DNA of 64,000 bases, taken from contig JAGKQI010000006.1 in NCBI GenBank assembly GCA_018806915.1, positions 124,001 to 188,000 on the forward strand, read 5' to 3'. Below the pieces are notes generated by a model. That model had not been told where the DNA came from and did no database searches. It worked only from the letters and a program-made list of their open reading frames with translations. Below are positions 1-11,000 of this stretch, in pieces. Position 1 is the first letter of the stretch, and each line of letters opens with the position of its first letter. This DNA is from Phytophthora colocasiae (taxonomy: Eukaryota > Oomycota > Peronosporomycetes > Peronosporales > Peronosporaceae). The translations under genes were made by a program, and so were the position numbers.

Positions 1-262
1 TTTTAGCGTTGTGTGGAGTCACCCTTAAGCTTTTCAGTGCTAAATCTCTGAAATCCCGTAGCATTTCGTTGGCAAAGCATGGTTGGTGGTCGTCCAAGTG
101 GGTCATAAGCGGACCTGTGGCCTCATAAGGCGCCAGTAAAGCAGATTCCAAGTGTACCACACGGTTCTGGAATACTTCACCACTGATAATCGGCTTTTCA
201 GGCCCGAGAAGAGCATGTCGAAGCTCGTCAACTGGAGTAGGTAAAGCCCGGTCAAATGTGAC
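1..262 (-). pseudogene. GT61-type glycosyltransferase, C-terminal part (split by GypA)
   Basis: On the minus strand positions 262 to 1 stay open and continue the reading frame of the gene at 6055-6911 when one copy of the 5-bp target duplication is removed. The segment encodes about 87 residues and runs off the left edge of the window. It contains an LLGPEKPIISGEVFQN stretch and a MLRDFRDLALKS stretch, as in DUF563/GT61 (EOGT-like) glycosyltransferases; this family call is from memory of the family pattern. The GypA insertion separates it from its start codon and N-terminal half. The coding sequence itself shows no other break here. Confidence 0.7.
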
Positions 263-600
263 TGTGACGTGCTGCCAGTTTGGGAGCTGGAACTCCCTGC
301 AAAATGCAACGTGTATTGGTCGCTTTGGTAGTGCAAAGTAAATTGCAAAGTGATCGATTCTAGTGCTAGTCTTTGGGCGCTCTCGCCGGCCGCCTTGGCC
401 GTCCAGGGAGCAGCGTCCTTGCAGTTGTTCTTGTTGCAGCCATGCATGCAAGTCAGCCTTGCCAGCTGAGCTTGCGTGCGATCTGGCCTGCCGTCTGTGT
501 ACTTGAGTTGTTGGCGATGAGCTCCGGTCATCCCAACGCTTTTGGCTGCGGGATTGGTAAGCTGTCAGCAGATGCCTGTTGTCGCCAGGCCATCGCCACA
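263..600 (-). repeat. GypA 3' LTR
   Basis: This 338-bp sequence matches 5717-6054 at a constant offset of 5454 bp. In minus orientation it begins TGTGGCGATG and ends CACA. Confidence 0.93.
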
Positions 601-1001
601 CTGCCCCCCAAGCTTTCAATCCTCAGTCAAAATCGTCCCTCCAGCGTGCGTGCGATTGTATCGTCCGGTTGTGACTGCCTCGTCACATACTGTGCATGAC
701 CGGTCCTCCAACTTCAACGCGTTGCAGTGTTACATGTTGTGATCTCTCGGATTTGCAACAATTCTCGCCTTGACCTTTTTGCCCAATCAGAACCGAGAAA
801 TCTGAATATCAGCCAACCAGATTGTAGAGTTGCTCGACACTTGAATACACTTGTTGATATTGTGATCCATCGTCTGAAAGTTGACTAGTACATGTGTATG
901 AGATCGAACTCAAGATACCCATTGCGGCGCGACTTGGAAATGCTTGCAAGATCTCGAAACTCTCATACGTCATATGCAATTGGCCAGGAAGTGCTTGTAA
1001 C
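601..1001. other. GypA 3' untranslated stretch with polypurine tract
   Basis: This stretch lies between the pol stop and the 3' LTR. The minus strand ends in an AAGCTTGGGGGGCAG tract directly abutting the LTR (601-615), a good polypurine tract for plus-strand priming. No further gene is visible here. Confidence 0.6.
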
Positions 1002-4000
1002 TCAGTTCCTGCGTTGCCTTGGCGTCTCGGACTTCGTCTGGGAGGTCACAGCGAGTAGGAAATCATCATCGTTTGCTTCGTTCGCGTACTGTAGCAGTAG
1101 TTGTGGTACATCTTCATACATGGTCTTCAGCGGCTCCCAAGAGTCCTCGATAGTCTCGAGACCCATCCACTTGACTTTGATCTCGTAGGCTTCCATGTCA
1201 GGGTTCATTCTGTGCTCCAAGATAGACTCCACGGCCATCAGTGTCCCTTGCGAGGCAATATGGTCCAGCAGTTCTTCGGTCACGTTGAGTGAGTCGTCTG
1301 CGTAGAGTTTTAGGCGAGATGGGTGCACATTCACTGTAGTCCCGTTGACCAGATGCTCAACTGTGAAGTAGTAGTCAGCACTGCCAACCACTCTGTATGG
1401 GCCGACCCACATCACGCGTAGTTTGTTTGCATGAAGTTTCTCGTCGACACGTGAGCGCAACACGTAGTCTCCGACCGAGAAGTTCACACGCTGATGGTAA
1501 TGGTATCGTGCCCGGTAACGTTCAGATTGGCGCTTGCGTTCTGCCTTGACAGGCTTGTGCATTTCTTGGAGGTCAGCCCGTAGATTAGCTAGTTGCTGCT
1601 CCGTGCTGGGTCGCGGCTGGCTCAGTGTGGCTACACGTCCCTTCCCTCCTGGCAGGAATATAGAGTCGAGAGCATTAGGGCACGGTAGTCCAGTGAACAG
1701 CTCAATAGAAGCTCGGTTGGCCAGTGACGCAACTGGAGAGTGATTGATGCTTGACTGCACTAGTGGTAGTAGGTACGGCCAGTCCTGCATGCTCACTTTG
1801 AACTCCAGTGCCAATGCCTTCAGCACTTGGGTGATGTCGCGGTTCACCCGCTCTACAGAGCCATTCTTCCACGGGGTGTACGCGAGGATGAACTCGAGAC
1901 GACTCTTCAGTCGTCGGCCTAATTCAGATATAACCTTGCTCTTGAAGTGTGATCCTGAATCGCTGACCCACACACTAGGTGGCCCGAATCGACTGTACCA
2001 GTCAAGGATAGAAGTAGCTGCAACTTCCGATGTAGGTCCGTCGCATTCAACCAGCTCCACGAAATGTGTTGCTTCATCTTTCAATACTAGCACGTAACGC
2101 GACGTTCCAAAAGATTCACCAAGTGTGAGGAAATCCCAGTGCAGGGTGTGGTTGCGTTCGTAGGTCTGGTGTGTTTCGCTAAAGGCCGTGGAATCACCAC
2201 GCCGCCCTTCACGTGCAGGCAGAGTAGGCACTTCTCGCAGAAGTCGCGTACCATCCTGCTAAGTCCACCAATACTGAACAGCCGGCGGATGTGGTTCGTC
2301 ATCACATTCATGCCGCGGTGTCCGTTGTGGCCACAGTGAGCAATGATCAGCAGTCTTCCAATCAGCTCGGTCGCATCACTTGGTATCCAGATCAAACCAT
2401 TGATTCGCCACAGATCATCATTGCCCGGTACAGCATCTTTTGGCGTTACATGCAGAGCCTGAATGCTGCCGATCTCGTCGGTCGTGGGCCACACGAATCC
2501 GTCCTGGTCCAGTGGACGAAGTGGCGTCATGCCATTCTTGGTCGTTGCAACACTCTCTGCATGTTTCCGTTTTGATCGAGTAAAGCGTTTGGCCGAGTGA
2601 ATTCTTGCTGCTGGTTGCTGCTTCCCGCCCCACCGTGAGATGAGGTCTGCCCACACGTTATGGACGCCGGCAATATGTTCGATAGTATAGCGATACTCTA
2701 GCAGCTTCGTGGACCAACGAAGAAGTTTGCCGCGAACGTGCTTTTTTAACTCCTTGCTTGGCGAGAAGAGAAAGATAATGTTCCGATGGTCGCAGTAGAG
2801 TCGAAATCCTTGTGGCCTTAGAAGTAGGTACTCCAGTCTTTCACACGCGTGCACAATTGGATACGACTCTTTCTCAATTACACTCCAATTGAGTGCCGAT
2901 CCGCTGAAGTTGCCACCCATGCAGATCAAGAGTTCATGGTCCTGCTCTTGGATAGGTACATCGGGTTTCCACTGTCGAACTTGCGAGACAACCAGTCCCC
3001 ATCCTCTGTCAGAGGCGTCGGAGAGCAGACACAACATCTTGTCTGGGTCCGGGTATGCTAGTGTCGCCGAATTGCTCAGGAGTTCCTTCACTGCTTCAAA
3101 TGCTTGTTCTTCTTCGGTCGTCAACTCGATCTGGATACCCGCAGCAGCTCTCTTCGTCTTTCGTGTGCCCGCCAGTGCAGCATCGAGCCGCTCCTGTAAT
3201 GGCCGAGCGACGCGAGCATAGTCTACAAGCCCAGCACGCATCCAGTTGCTGGCGCATAAGAACTGTTGGAGTTCCGCCGCAGTTGTCGGAGTCGGTATTT
3301 CCCGTAGTGCACGGATTCGCTCGGGGTCGTGGCCGATACCATGTTTGTTGATGATCCTGCCACACCATCGCACTTCCGTGAGAAATACAGCACTCTTTTT
3401 CGGATTGAGAATGAGACCGTGTTCATCGAGCTTTTTCAAAACAGCCTCGATTGCATCCACCAGCTCTTCTTGCGAGTTGGCGAATACCAGCAAGTCATCT
3501 ATCCACACAATCACACATTTGTTGACAAGGTTCCCTAGAACCATTTCCACAGTTGATTGAAAGTGTAGAGCCGCATCACTGCTACCTTGTGGCACTCGAG
3601 TTGGCGTGAAAACACCCTTGTCCGTCATGTATGACAATAACTCTTGGCTGCTCCTGTGGAGAGGAAGCTGCCAGAATCCCTTCAGGAAATCAAACATCGC
3701 GTAGTACATCATACCCTTGCAATGCTCGAGGGCAACCTCCAAGCTTGGCATCACACCAGCGATAGGCTCCGTCATTCCGTTGATCGGCCTGTAGTCAGTA
3801 GTCTGCCTAAACTCGTTGGTGCTTGGCTTGCGGACTGGCAACGCCGGGCAGCACCATCGACTCTCACGGTTCTCGAACACCCAGCCTAGTTCCACTAGGC
3901 GCTTGTTGAATGCTTCGAGGAAAGCGGATTTGTCTGGGCTGTATTGCCGTACCTTGCATCGGTACGGTGTAGCATTCTGCTTCAACCGAATCTTGAGTGG

Positions 4001-5683
4001 CGGTACCCTCGCAGGCGGATCATCGCCCAACTCAAGTCGCCAGCCGCTGTACTTGTGGAGAACCTCGTATAGTCGTGTCGTGATATAGTCGTCAATCACA
4101 CCGCGGTCGATAGCATCGTGCACGAGAGCGTCAACCACATTCTGTACGACCTCGGCTTTATTGGGCTTGCATGGTGGCATACCATCCGGCCCATCGAAAG
4201 AGTCATCATCGTCCGGTCCCCGACACGCAAGGTACTCCAATTGTTGCTCAACGTCAATCCCCAGTTCGACGAGCAAAAGCTTGCCTACAAGCATCTCGTT
4301 CTCATCCGACTCTATGATCAAACATCTCTTGGGATCTTGACATCTCACGGGACCTGCAGCGGTGTTGATCGTAAGTCTCACGTCGATCGCGTGAGTAGAG
4401 ACCAAAGTTGTGCCTCCAACTGCCTGTGAGTGCACAGGCTCATCTAGCTCAATTAGTTTGACGGTTGAGTCCTGTGCTTGGAGCAGTTCAACGTGTTTCC
4501 GGGAGATGATGTTTAAATCGCAGCCACTATCTGCACAACATGGCACCTCAACCGTGTCGTTGAGCAAAACCGTTGTGCGGTCGTCACTGACTGGGACAGT
4601 AGTTTGTTCTAGGCGCTTGGTTCGGTAACGCTTCGGCCCATTGCCATTGGCTCCTTTCTTGCTTTTCCTCTCGGCAAGTAGCGCCTCCTTGGCTGCTTCA
4701 TCGAGGTCAGGACACTGGCTCAACCAGTGGTCTTTGCCACAGTGAAAACAACCTGTTCTTGGTTTGCTCTCAACTGATGGCTGGGATTTCTTCGTTGCGC
4801 TTGATTTCACCACCGAGCGGTTCGATTTCGCCTCATTGTGCCTTTCGGCAGCGAAACCTTGGTTGTTATTCGGCCTCGGAGGCTTTTCATTGTTCTTCAT
4901 GGTTCTCGTACCGTCGTCAGTGCGTCGTGGTTGCTGACGATTGCGTTTCGATAGTAGATTGAAAACCTTTTCCTGTTCAAGCGCTTTCTCCTTGACGAGG
5001 CTGTACAGCTTAGTCTCGTCCGTCTTGCTAGACGGGTCGACGAGGCGATGGTGCGTGTCAATTGCATCACGCAGTGCGGCTGGTTCAAGGTGACGTTTAA
5101 GTATCTTGCACTTCTCCTTGATACCAGCGATGGTTGAAAAAGTACCAGCTAGCCCATGCTGCATGATCACCTCATCGCATTTCATGAAATACTTAATCAC
5201 ACGCGCTTTCACATCGCGCTCTCGCATATCCATCTTCAACTCGGTCTTGAAGATCGAGTCGACGTCGATGATGGCGTCGTTCATCACGTTGCTCACAATT
5301 TTGTCGAGCTCCGCAACGATACGAGCTTCCGTCACATCCTCGATCGTCGTGTTCCACTCGAACTTGCAAAGCGTCTCCAGCAGTTGCCGATTGAACGAAT
5401 TTTTGACGCTTATCAACGCCTTCGTTCTGTCTTCGCCCGTCGTGGCGCAGCGAGCCTCGACGGCGTCTTCATACTCCTGACGCTCTCTCTTCCATTTCAC
5501 TAGGGCCTGGTGAGAGACGTCGGTCAGGTACGGTGGAATCAGCGCAGACGACGTAACGGGGATCACCGTAGTAAAGTCGGTGTCCGTTGTTGTCCTGCTT
5601 GCATCCGGGTTGGTTACTTCAGCGGCTTGGTCGACTTGCATCCTTGGATTGCCTTGAATCGATCTTCCGCTGCGAGTTCTCAT
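1002..5683 (-). pseudogene. GypA gag-pol polyprotein, one frameshift
   Basis: The first ATG inside the element is at 5683, 34 bp from the 5' LTR; an upstream ATG at 5905 lies in the LTR. One frame runs from there to 2087 and carries gag, a CCHC knuckle (CFHCGKDHWLSQC, near residues 312-324), a protease motif ADSG (near residue 385), reverse transcriptase with a WIDD catalytic box near 3500, RNase H (LLSDASDRGWG) and the integrase HHCC zinc finger near 2220-2340. The integrase core, GPY/F-like region and a C-terminal chromodomain continue in another frame to 1002. The shift falls near 2190-2210, just after the zinc finger. Gag and pol are fused without a stop. The frameshift makes this copy non-autonomous unless it is a sequence error. 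Confidence 0.88.
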
Positions 5684-5700
5684 CGTTCTTGCACGAATGA

Positions 5701-5716
5701 CAACTAAAGTTAACTT
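5701..5716 (-). promoter_or_regulatory. GypA primer-binding region (non-TGG)
   Basis: On the minus strand the 5' LTR ends CACA and is followed at once by AAGTTAACTTTAG. The same 11 bases follow the 5' LTR of GypC, whose flanking sequence differs. Position and conservation suggest the minus-strand primer site. It does not start with TGG, so a tRNA 3' CCA end would not pair at the junction. The primer is unknown. Confidence 0.45.
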
Positions 5717-6054
5717 TGTGACGTGCTGCCAGTTTGGGAGCTGGAACTCCCTGCAAAATGCAACGTGTATTGGTCGCTTTGGTAGTGCAAAGTAAATTGC
5801 AAAGTGATCGATTCTAGTGCTAGTCTTTGGGCGCTCTCGCCGGCCGCCTTGGCCGTCCAGGGAGCAGCGTCCTTGCAGTTGTTCTTGTTGCAGCCATGCA
5901 TGCAAGTCAGCCTTGCCAGCTGAGCTTGCGTGCGATCTGGCCTGCCGTCTGTGTACTTGAGTTGTTGGCGATGAGCTCCGGTCATCCCAACGCTTTTGGC
6001 TGCGGGATTGGTAAGCTGTCAGCAGATGCCTGTTGTCGCCAGGCCATCGCCACA
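5717..6054 (-). repeat. GypA 5' LTR
   Basis: Direct copy of 263-600, followed on the plus-strand right side by the second GTGAC duplication (6055-6059). Confidence 0.93.
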
Positions 6055-6911
6055 GTGACGAGCTGTGTAGTATTTCTTTCCCACCCGAGGGTCTGCATCA
6101 TAACCCAAGTGTTGAGCATTCCGGAGATCTGAAAGAACGGATTGTGGTCATCTCTTCGCACCACCACCACTGCTCTTCTCACCGTCAACTTGTCGTCAAA
6201 CCCGGAATCTTCGGGCAAAGGTTTACAGTTCGGATCCTTTTCACTAGGTCCTCCGACGAAGAAACCCATCCAGATATTTGGAGCTCCATGTTCTTGATCT
6301 TGAGGCTCTGAACAAGTGCAGAACGTCGAGTTCTCCATGTATTTAAACCTCGGATCATGATCACCTCCATCTTCAGCTAATGATTTAATATCCTGGGCCA
6401 CTTCTGCTCCTCTTAAGTCCAGAATAAAGTTCTCGAGCATTGTTCCTTTCAAATTTGCACTGGGTACATGAAAGAATTTGTATGGGGAGCTGCTGTTGAC
6501 TTCCGTGCAAAAGCGTCGGGAAGAGTTCTTTAACTGCTCCAATACTCCGTAGTCTCTAGTGATACATTCATCCTTGGATGCTTTAACTGTCCATGACACT
6601 GGTGCCTTCCGTTCCATTTTATCATTCAACTTTTCGTCATATTCCTCTGTAACTTGATGGTGAATAGCTTGCTGGAAGTGCTGAATCCCGAATGGATACA
6701 TTTGCAGTCGCTGGTTGTCAATCGAGTTGATGCTTCCTCTCATCGGTCTTTGTTGACTGGAGCTTCTGGTTGTCCTAGGGAACCGGAACGACTCGAAACT
6801 TTCAAAGAAGTTGTAGAAGGACACAAACGCCATAGCGGAGACCATGACACCCCAGAGCCATAGTCGCTTCGAGCATGGGGTTGTAGTGGAATTACTGGAT
6901 GATTTCTTCAT
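6055..6911 (-). pseudogene. GT61-type glycosyltransferase, N-terminal part (split by GypA)
   Basis: The frame starts at ATG 6911 and encodes about 285 residues before the retrotransposon. It has a short basic N-terminus, then a hydrophobic segment near residues 18-40 (LWLWGVMVSAMAFVSFYNFF), which suggests a type II Golgi membrane protein. A lumenal region follows with an RRAVVVVRRDD strand and a LNTWVMMQTLGW motif, resembling DUF563/GT61 O-linked glycosyltransferases. At QLVT the frame enters the GypA LTR and ends in LTR-encoded residues. The rest of the gene is at 1-262. The glycosyltransferase call rests on pattern recognition; sugar and acceptor cannot be stated. Confidence 0.65.
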
Positions 6912-7223
6912 TAGAGTATGGATGACTGTTCTCAGAGTAGCTAGATCGAAAGTGTGACCAGGAATCGAAGAGGTACCATGAAAAAGTCTCAGCTACGATG
7001 TTCTTAATTGATTGCAGAAAGATAAACAGGATCATGAGTTGATATGGTGTGTTCATTACAGAACACCAATGGCTACACTGTCCTATAGGGTGCTTAGTCG
7101 ATCCATACGGATACTGCCCGCACGGTAGCGTCAGTAACAGGTTCAACTGAGTGCTAAGGATGTCCAACGCAGAGAGTAATCGGTAGCTTGAGGTGGTTAA
7201 TGCTCGACTCGATGTGATAGAAT
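6912..7223. other. Upstream region of the GT61 gene, cut by GypB
   Basis: About 310 bp separate the GT61 start codon from the GypB insertion. It should hold the GT61 promoter (minus strand). I see no further gene and no convincing initiator. Confidence 0.4.
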
Positions 7224-8076
7224 TGTAGCGTTTGCCTTTTATCTTGCCCGGCACGTTGAGCAAGTCGTATTGCTCTTGGCTCCTGCGTCCCGTCCACTTC
7301 GTATGTACTTAACACTTTCTGGCCGACAGCAACCACTTGTTGCTGCGCCGGGCCCGTAGCTTCGTGCTGCGACCCTATTTATTGAATAGACACTACTCTT
7401 AATGCCTACTTTCGTTTGTCTCGTTCGTCTCACACACTGCCAAACCTTCGTCCGTCAGCTCCTCACAGTTCGTCCCGAGCCCGCCGACACCGTTGAGACC
7501 CTCCAGGTGACGTGAAGTCGCTCGCACAGCTGTCGGAGTACTCATCAAAGCACTTCCAGTCGCCGCCGCCTTCCAGTTGTCGCCCAGTCCCGTTCGCTGC
7601 CCGCTCAGTCCTCGCCGTTCGTCACTCCCGTCCGAAGCCTGGTACTGTCGTTCGGTTGCGTGCTGCCTACGCTCAAGCAGCCTGCAATAATCCCACACGC
7701 TCTCTTCAGCGCCAGTTGCAGAGTGAGCCTCTCACTTGCTCCCTCCGTCGTAATTTTCAAAGTGAGCCATCCTGCTCTTCACTTCGTCAGCCGGTTCCCC
7801 TTCTTCAAGGTCTCCGGTATCCAGCAGCTTGCAGCCAGTTCGAATTCTCATCGTACCACTGCTTCGCCACCCCGTGCTCCCGTACATGTACTCGTAGAAG
7901 GCCACGGCGTTTATTGGCTCACGCCACGAACGTTCGCCAGTACTTGGACCGCTGGAACTTCTCCCACAGGTGCTGCCGCTCCTCGTGCTCATCACGTCTC
8001 GGCCACACTGGTTCTCCACGCGTCCTCCTCGTCTGTCCGTCTCGCAAATGTCAAGCGTCCGTGTCCTCCTGTTACA
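7224..8076 (-). repeat. GypB 3' LTR
   Basis: This 853-bp direct repeat matches 16344-17196. Its first minus-strand bases (TGTAAC) supply the stop codon of the integrase ORF. Confidence 0.93.
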
Positions 8077-11000
8077 CGCCTTCCCCACTTGGAGACTCTT
8101 CCACGATTCTCCCCGATCTAAACAATCTCTCGTACTCCTCAATAGAAGCCCAGTACTTTTCGTCATCGTTGGAGTTTGCCATGTTCCCGTTCTGTAGTCT
8201 TCGCCAAACTCGCTCGGGCTGTAATTCGTATTCCAGCACGTACTGTCCAGCAGCGTTCCGTCTCCTCCTCCTTCGGAGTTCCACCAGGAGCTCGTCCTGT
8301 CGTGGCCTCTTGTCCGCACCTGGAACTGCTCGTCGACTTCTCTTCTTGCCTCGTGCAGCCGTTGCCGCCTGTACTGCCGCCGCCGTTGTGCCAACAGTTT
8401 CGTATGCCGTCGGTTCATTCACACGGTCTTCCTCGTATTCAATCTCTCTATCGATGTCTTCTGCCGCCGCTTTTAAGAAGTCTGCCGGATAGTAGTAGGA
8501 AACCAAAAAGGAAACATGCGCGATGATCCTCTCTTTCTTGCCCTCAACGTCTTCCCGTTCCAACACAAAATTGTCATATCCAGCGGGCTCCACTATTCTT
8601 AGCGGCCCCATCCACTGATGAACCAGCTTCGTCGCCTTAGCACCGCGTGGTGGTTTGTACATCCACACCCGGTCTCCCGCCACAAAGTTTCGACGCCTCC
8701 GTACTTTACGATTATAATACCTCGCTTGCCGTTTCTGCTCACGAACTCGCGACAATTCTGCACACTCGTGGCTCCTTTTCAACGTCGCCACCAATTTCTC
8801 GTGATAGGCGTTCAGCTCCCCCGCCTCGGTTCTTCTCGTTGCGCGTAGTAGCTCGTTGGGACTCCTCAACTTTCTCCCCATCATTAGTTCGTTAGGCGAC
8901 AGCGCTACTGTCGAATGTCGGCCTGAATTATAGGAATACACAGCAAAGTCCACCCACTGGTCCCAATCGCGCTGCTTCTCGTCGTGCATGTACGTGGCCA
9001 CCATGTCCTTCCACGTCCTGTTGAACCTCTCAACTAATCCAATCAAATGCGGTTTGTGTGGTACAGCAGTGGTCTGCTCAGCCTGCAAAAGCACCACTAG
9101 CTCCTCGATCGCTCGTCCTGCCATCTCTGGGGCTCCATCTGTCAGCAACTCGCGAAATGTACCAAACCGAAGTACCACATTCTTCATCAAAAACCTCGCG
9201 ATGTCCTCTGCGGTGTGCTGCTTCACTGTGGCCGCGACAACATATCTCGTAACGTATTCTACGGCAGCAATCACAAACCGGTTGCCTCCGTCCGTCGCTG
9301 GTAATGGGCCAGCCACATCCAACGCCCATCTGTCGCCGACATCGCCACCTCTTAAGCTTCTCAGTGGTGGAATCACCTCTCTCGGCCTCGCCTTCCTACT
9401 GCCACACTCCTGGCAACCTCGCACCCATCGTTTTACCTCCTTACTCAGTCCCGGCCACCAGTAAATCGCCGCAATCCTCGCATAAGTGTGCGGTGCACGC
9501 AAATGACCTGCCCACACGGAATCATGGTGCTCCTTGAAGACCACGGGCCACAACGCCGGTGGCAATATCACACGCTGCCCTTCCGTCGTCTCGATCACCG
9601 CTAATCCGTACACCGTCGTTACCTTTCGTCCTCGGTGAAATCCTGAGTCCACTAACCGCTTCACCATCGTGCTCTTTCGCTGTGCTTCTCGGATCTCGTC
9701 GTCTGTCAACTGCAGTGTCTGCTCAGCAATCCGTCGCTGCTCAATTCGCTCTACACGTTCTGCACGCCGGACTCCGTCGCGTTCCGTCGTCACCAGTCGT
9801 TCATTAGCTCGCATCTCATTCTCGCGCGACACCCCAGATTCAATTGACACTTCACCAACGTGTTCTCGATGCCCCTCGGCTGGTCCATCACTACTCGTGT
9901 CCGCCGATACCGCTTCCGTTGTCCCAGCATCCTTCATCATCACTGTCGTCGTAGCTGCCTGCATGTTGTCCGACACGTTCACCGCGTCATTCGTCGTGGC
10001 TGCCCGCACGTTGTTCGCCATGTTCACCGCCGGTCGCTCACTATCCGCCAACATTTCCAACACCGTCGTCGCCATCATCGACCGCCATCTCGTTCAGCGC
10101 CCGAATGGCTTCCTCTCGCCACAATCGTTCGTCTTCTCGTCGTTTGGCAGCTCTCGTGCGTGGCCGTGCCGATTCACTGTTCGTCTGCGTTCCTCGTCGT
10201 GATCCCGCCGCTTCCACCGTCATCGCTGGAGTGCTGTCCGTCGCTACTGCCGGAGTATTATTCACCGCCGCCATCATGGTATCCGACGCTGACTCGTTCG
10301 TACTGCGCACTGTACCGCACGTAGCTCCCGCCGTCGACACCGCACTGATCTGCCGCTTCGTCTGGTCACTCGATACCGTCGTCAACAGGGGCTCATCCCG
10401 TCTAAACTCCTTGCCGGTTCGCGTTGTATCGTTCGCCCGTCGTCTGCGTAAGCCTCGTTCGGGTACATCTCCTCGTTCGGTTGAAGGTGCACTCGTCTTC
10501 GTCGGTCCATTCCGCTGCTCGTTCGTCGCTAACAACTTGCCCCGTGGCACGTTCTTCTCGGTGTCTTGATCATTCGTCCGTGTAGTCGCCGCGTCGTCCT
10601 CAACGTCCGGCCCTCGATCCACGCAACTGTTCATTGCCGTCCCAGCCGTCATCTCCGTCATCCGTGCTCGTCGCCGTGCCCTCCGTCTTCTGCCAACCGC
10701 TGCTTGTACGGGTGCTGCCACAGGTGCTCTGGAGTGCATCTGCTACCACGTTCGTAGTCCCCGGTCGATACTCGACTTCAAAGTTAAACTCCTGTAATGT
10801 CAACGCCCAACGGTGTAGTTTCCCTGTCAGATTGGCACTGGTCATCAACCACTTCAACGCCGAGTGATCAGTGATGATCACGAACTTCCTCCCATACAGG
10901 TACGGTCGAAATAACTTTACTGCCCAAACAACCGCCAAACATTCTAACTCCGTGATTCCGTACTTGCTCTCGGCTTCGTTGTTCACTTTGCTGGCATAAG

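Larger units (their letters stand above)
263..6054 (-). mobile_element. GypA: complete Ty3/gypsy LTR retrotransposon with chromodomain
   Basis: The element has 338-bp direct LTRs at 263-600 and 5717-6054, each starting TG and ending CA, and is flanked by GTGAC at 258-262 and 6055-6059. It lies on the minus strand. Domain order is gag, CCHC knuckle, aspartic protease, reverse transcriptase, RNase H, integrase, chromodomain, which is Ty3/gypsy (chromovirus-like). A purine-rich tract precedes the 3' LTR (minus strand, 601-615). The base next to the 5' LTR starts AAGTTAACTTT, not the usual TGG of a tRNA 3'-end primer site. The LTRs look essentially identical, so insertion was recent. It interrupts a GT61 gene. 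Confidence 0.93.

Noticed and set aside
5701..5716. Tf1-like self-priming for GypA and GypC
   Set aside because: Self-priming needs a copy of AAAGTTAACTT near the RNA start in the LTR. I found none in either LTR.
6892..7263. 123-codon minus-strand ORF upstream of the GT61 gene
   Set aside because: It begins in the GypB LTR and crosses the insertion site; no domain seen.
7512..8492. 326-codon plus-strand ORF in the GypB LTR and integrase end
   Set aside because: It spans the LTR boundary and is antisense to the integrase C-terminus; Ser/Arg-rich composition and no motif. The same LTR ORF at 16632 ends differently.
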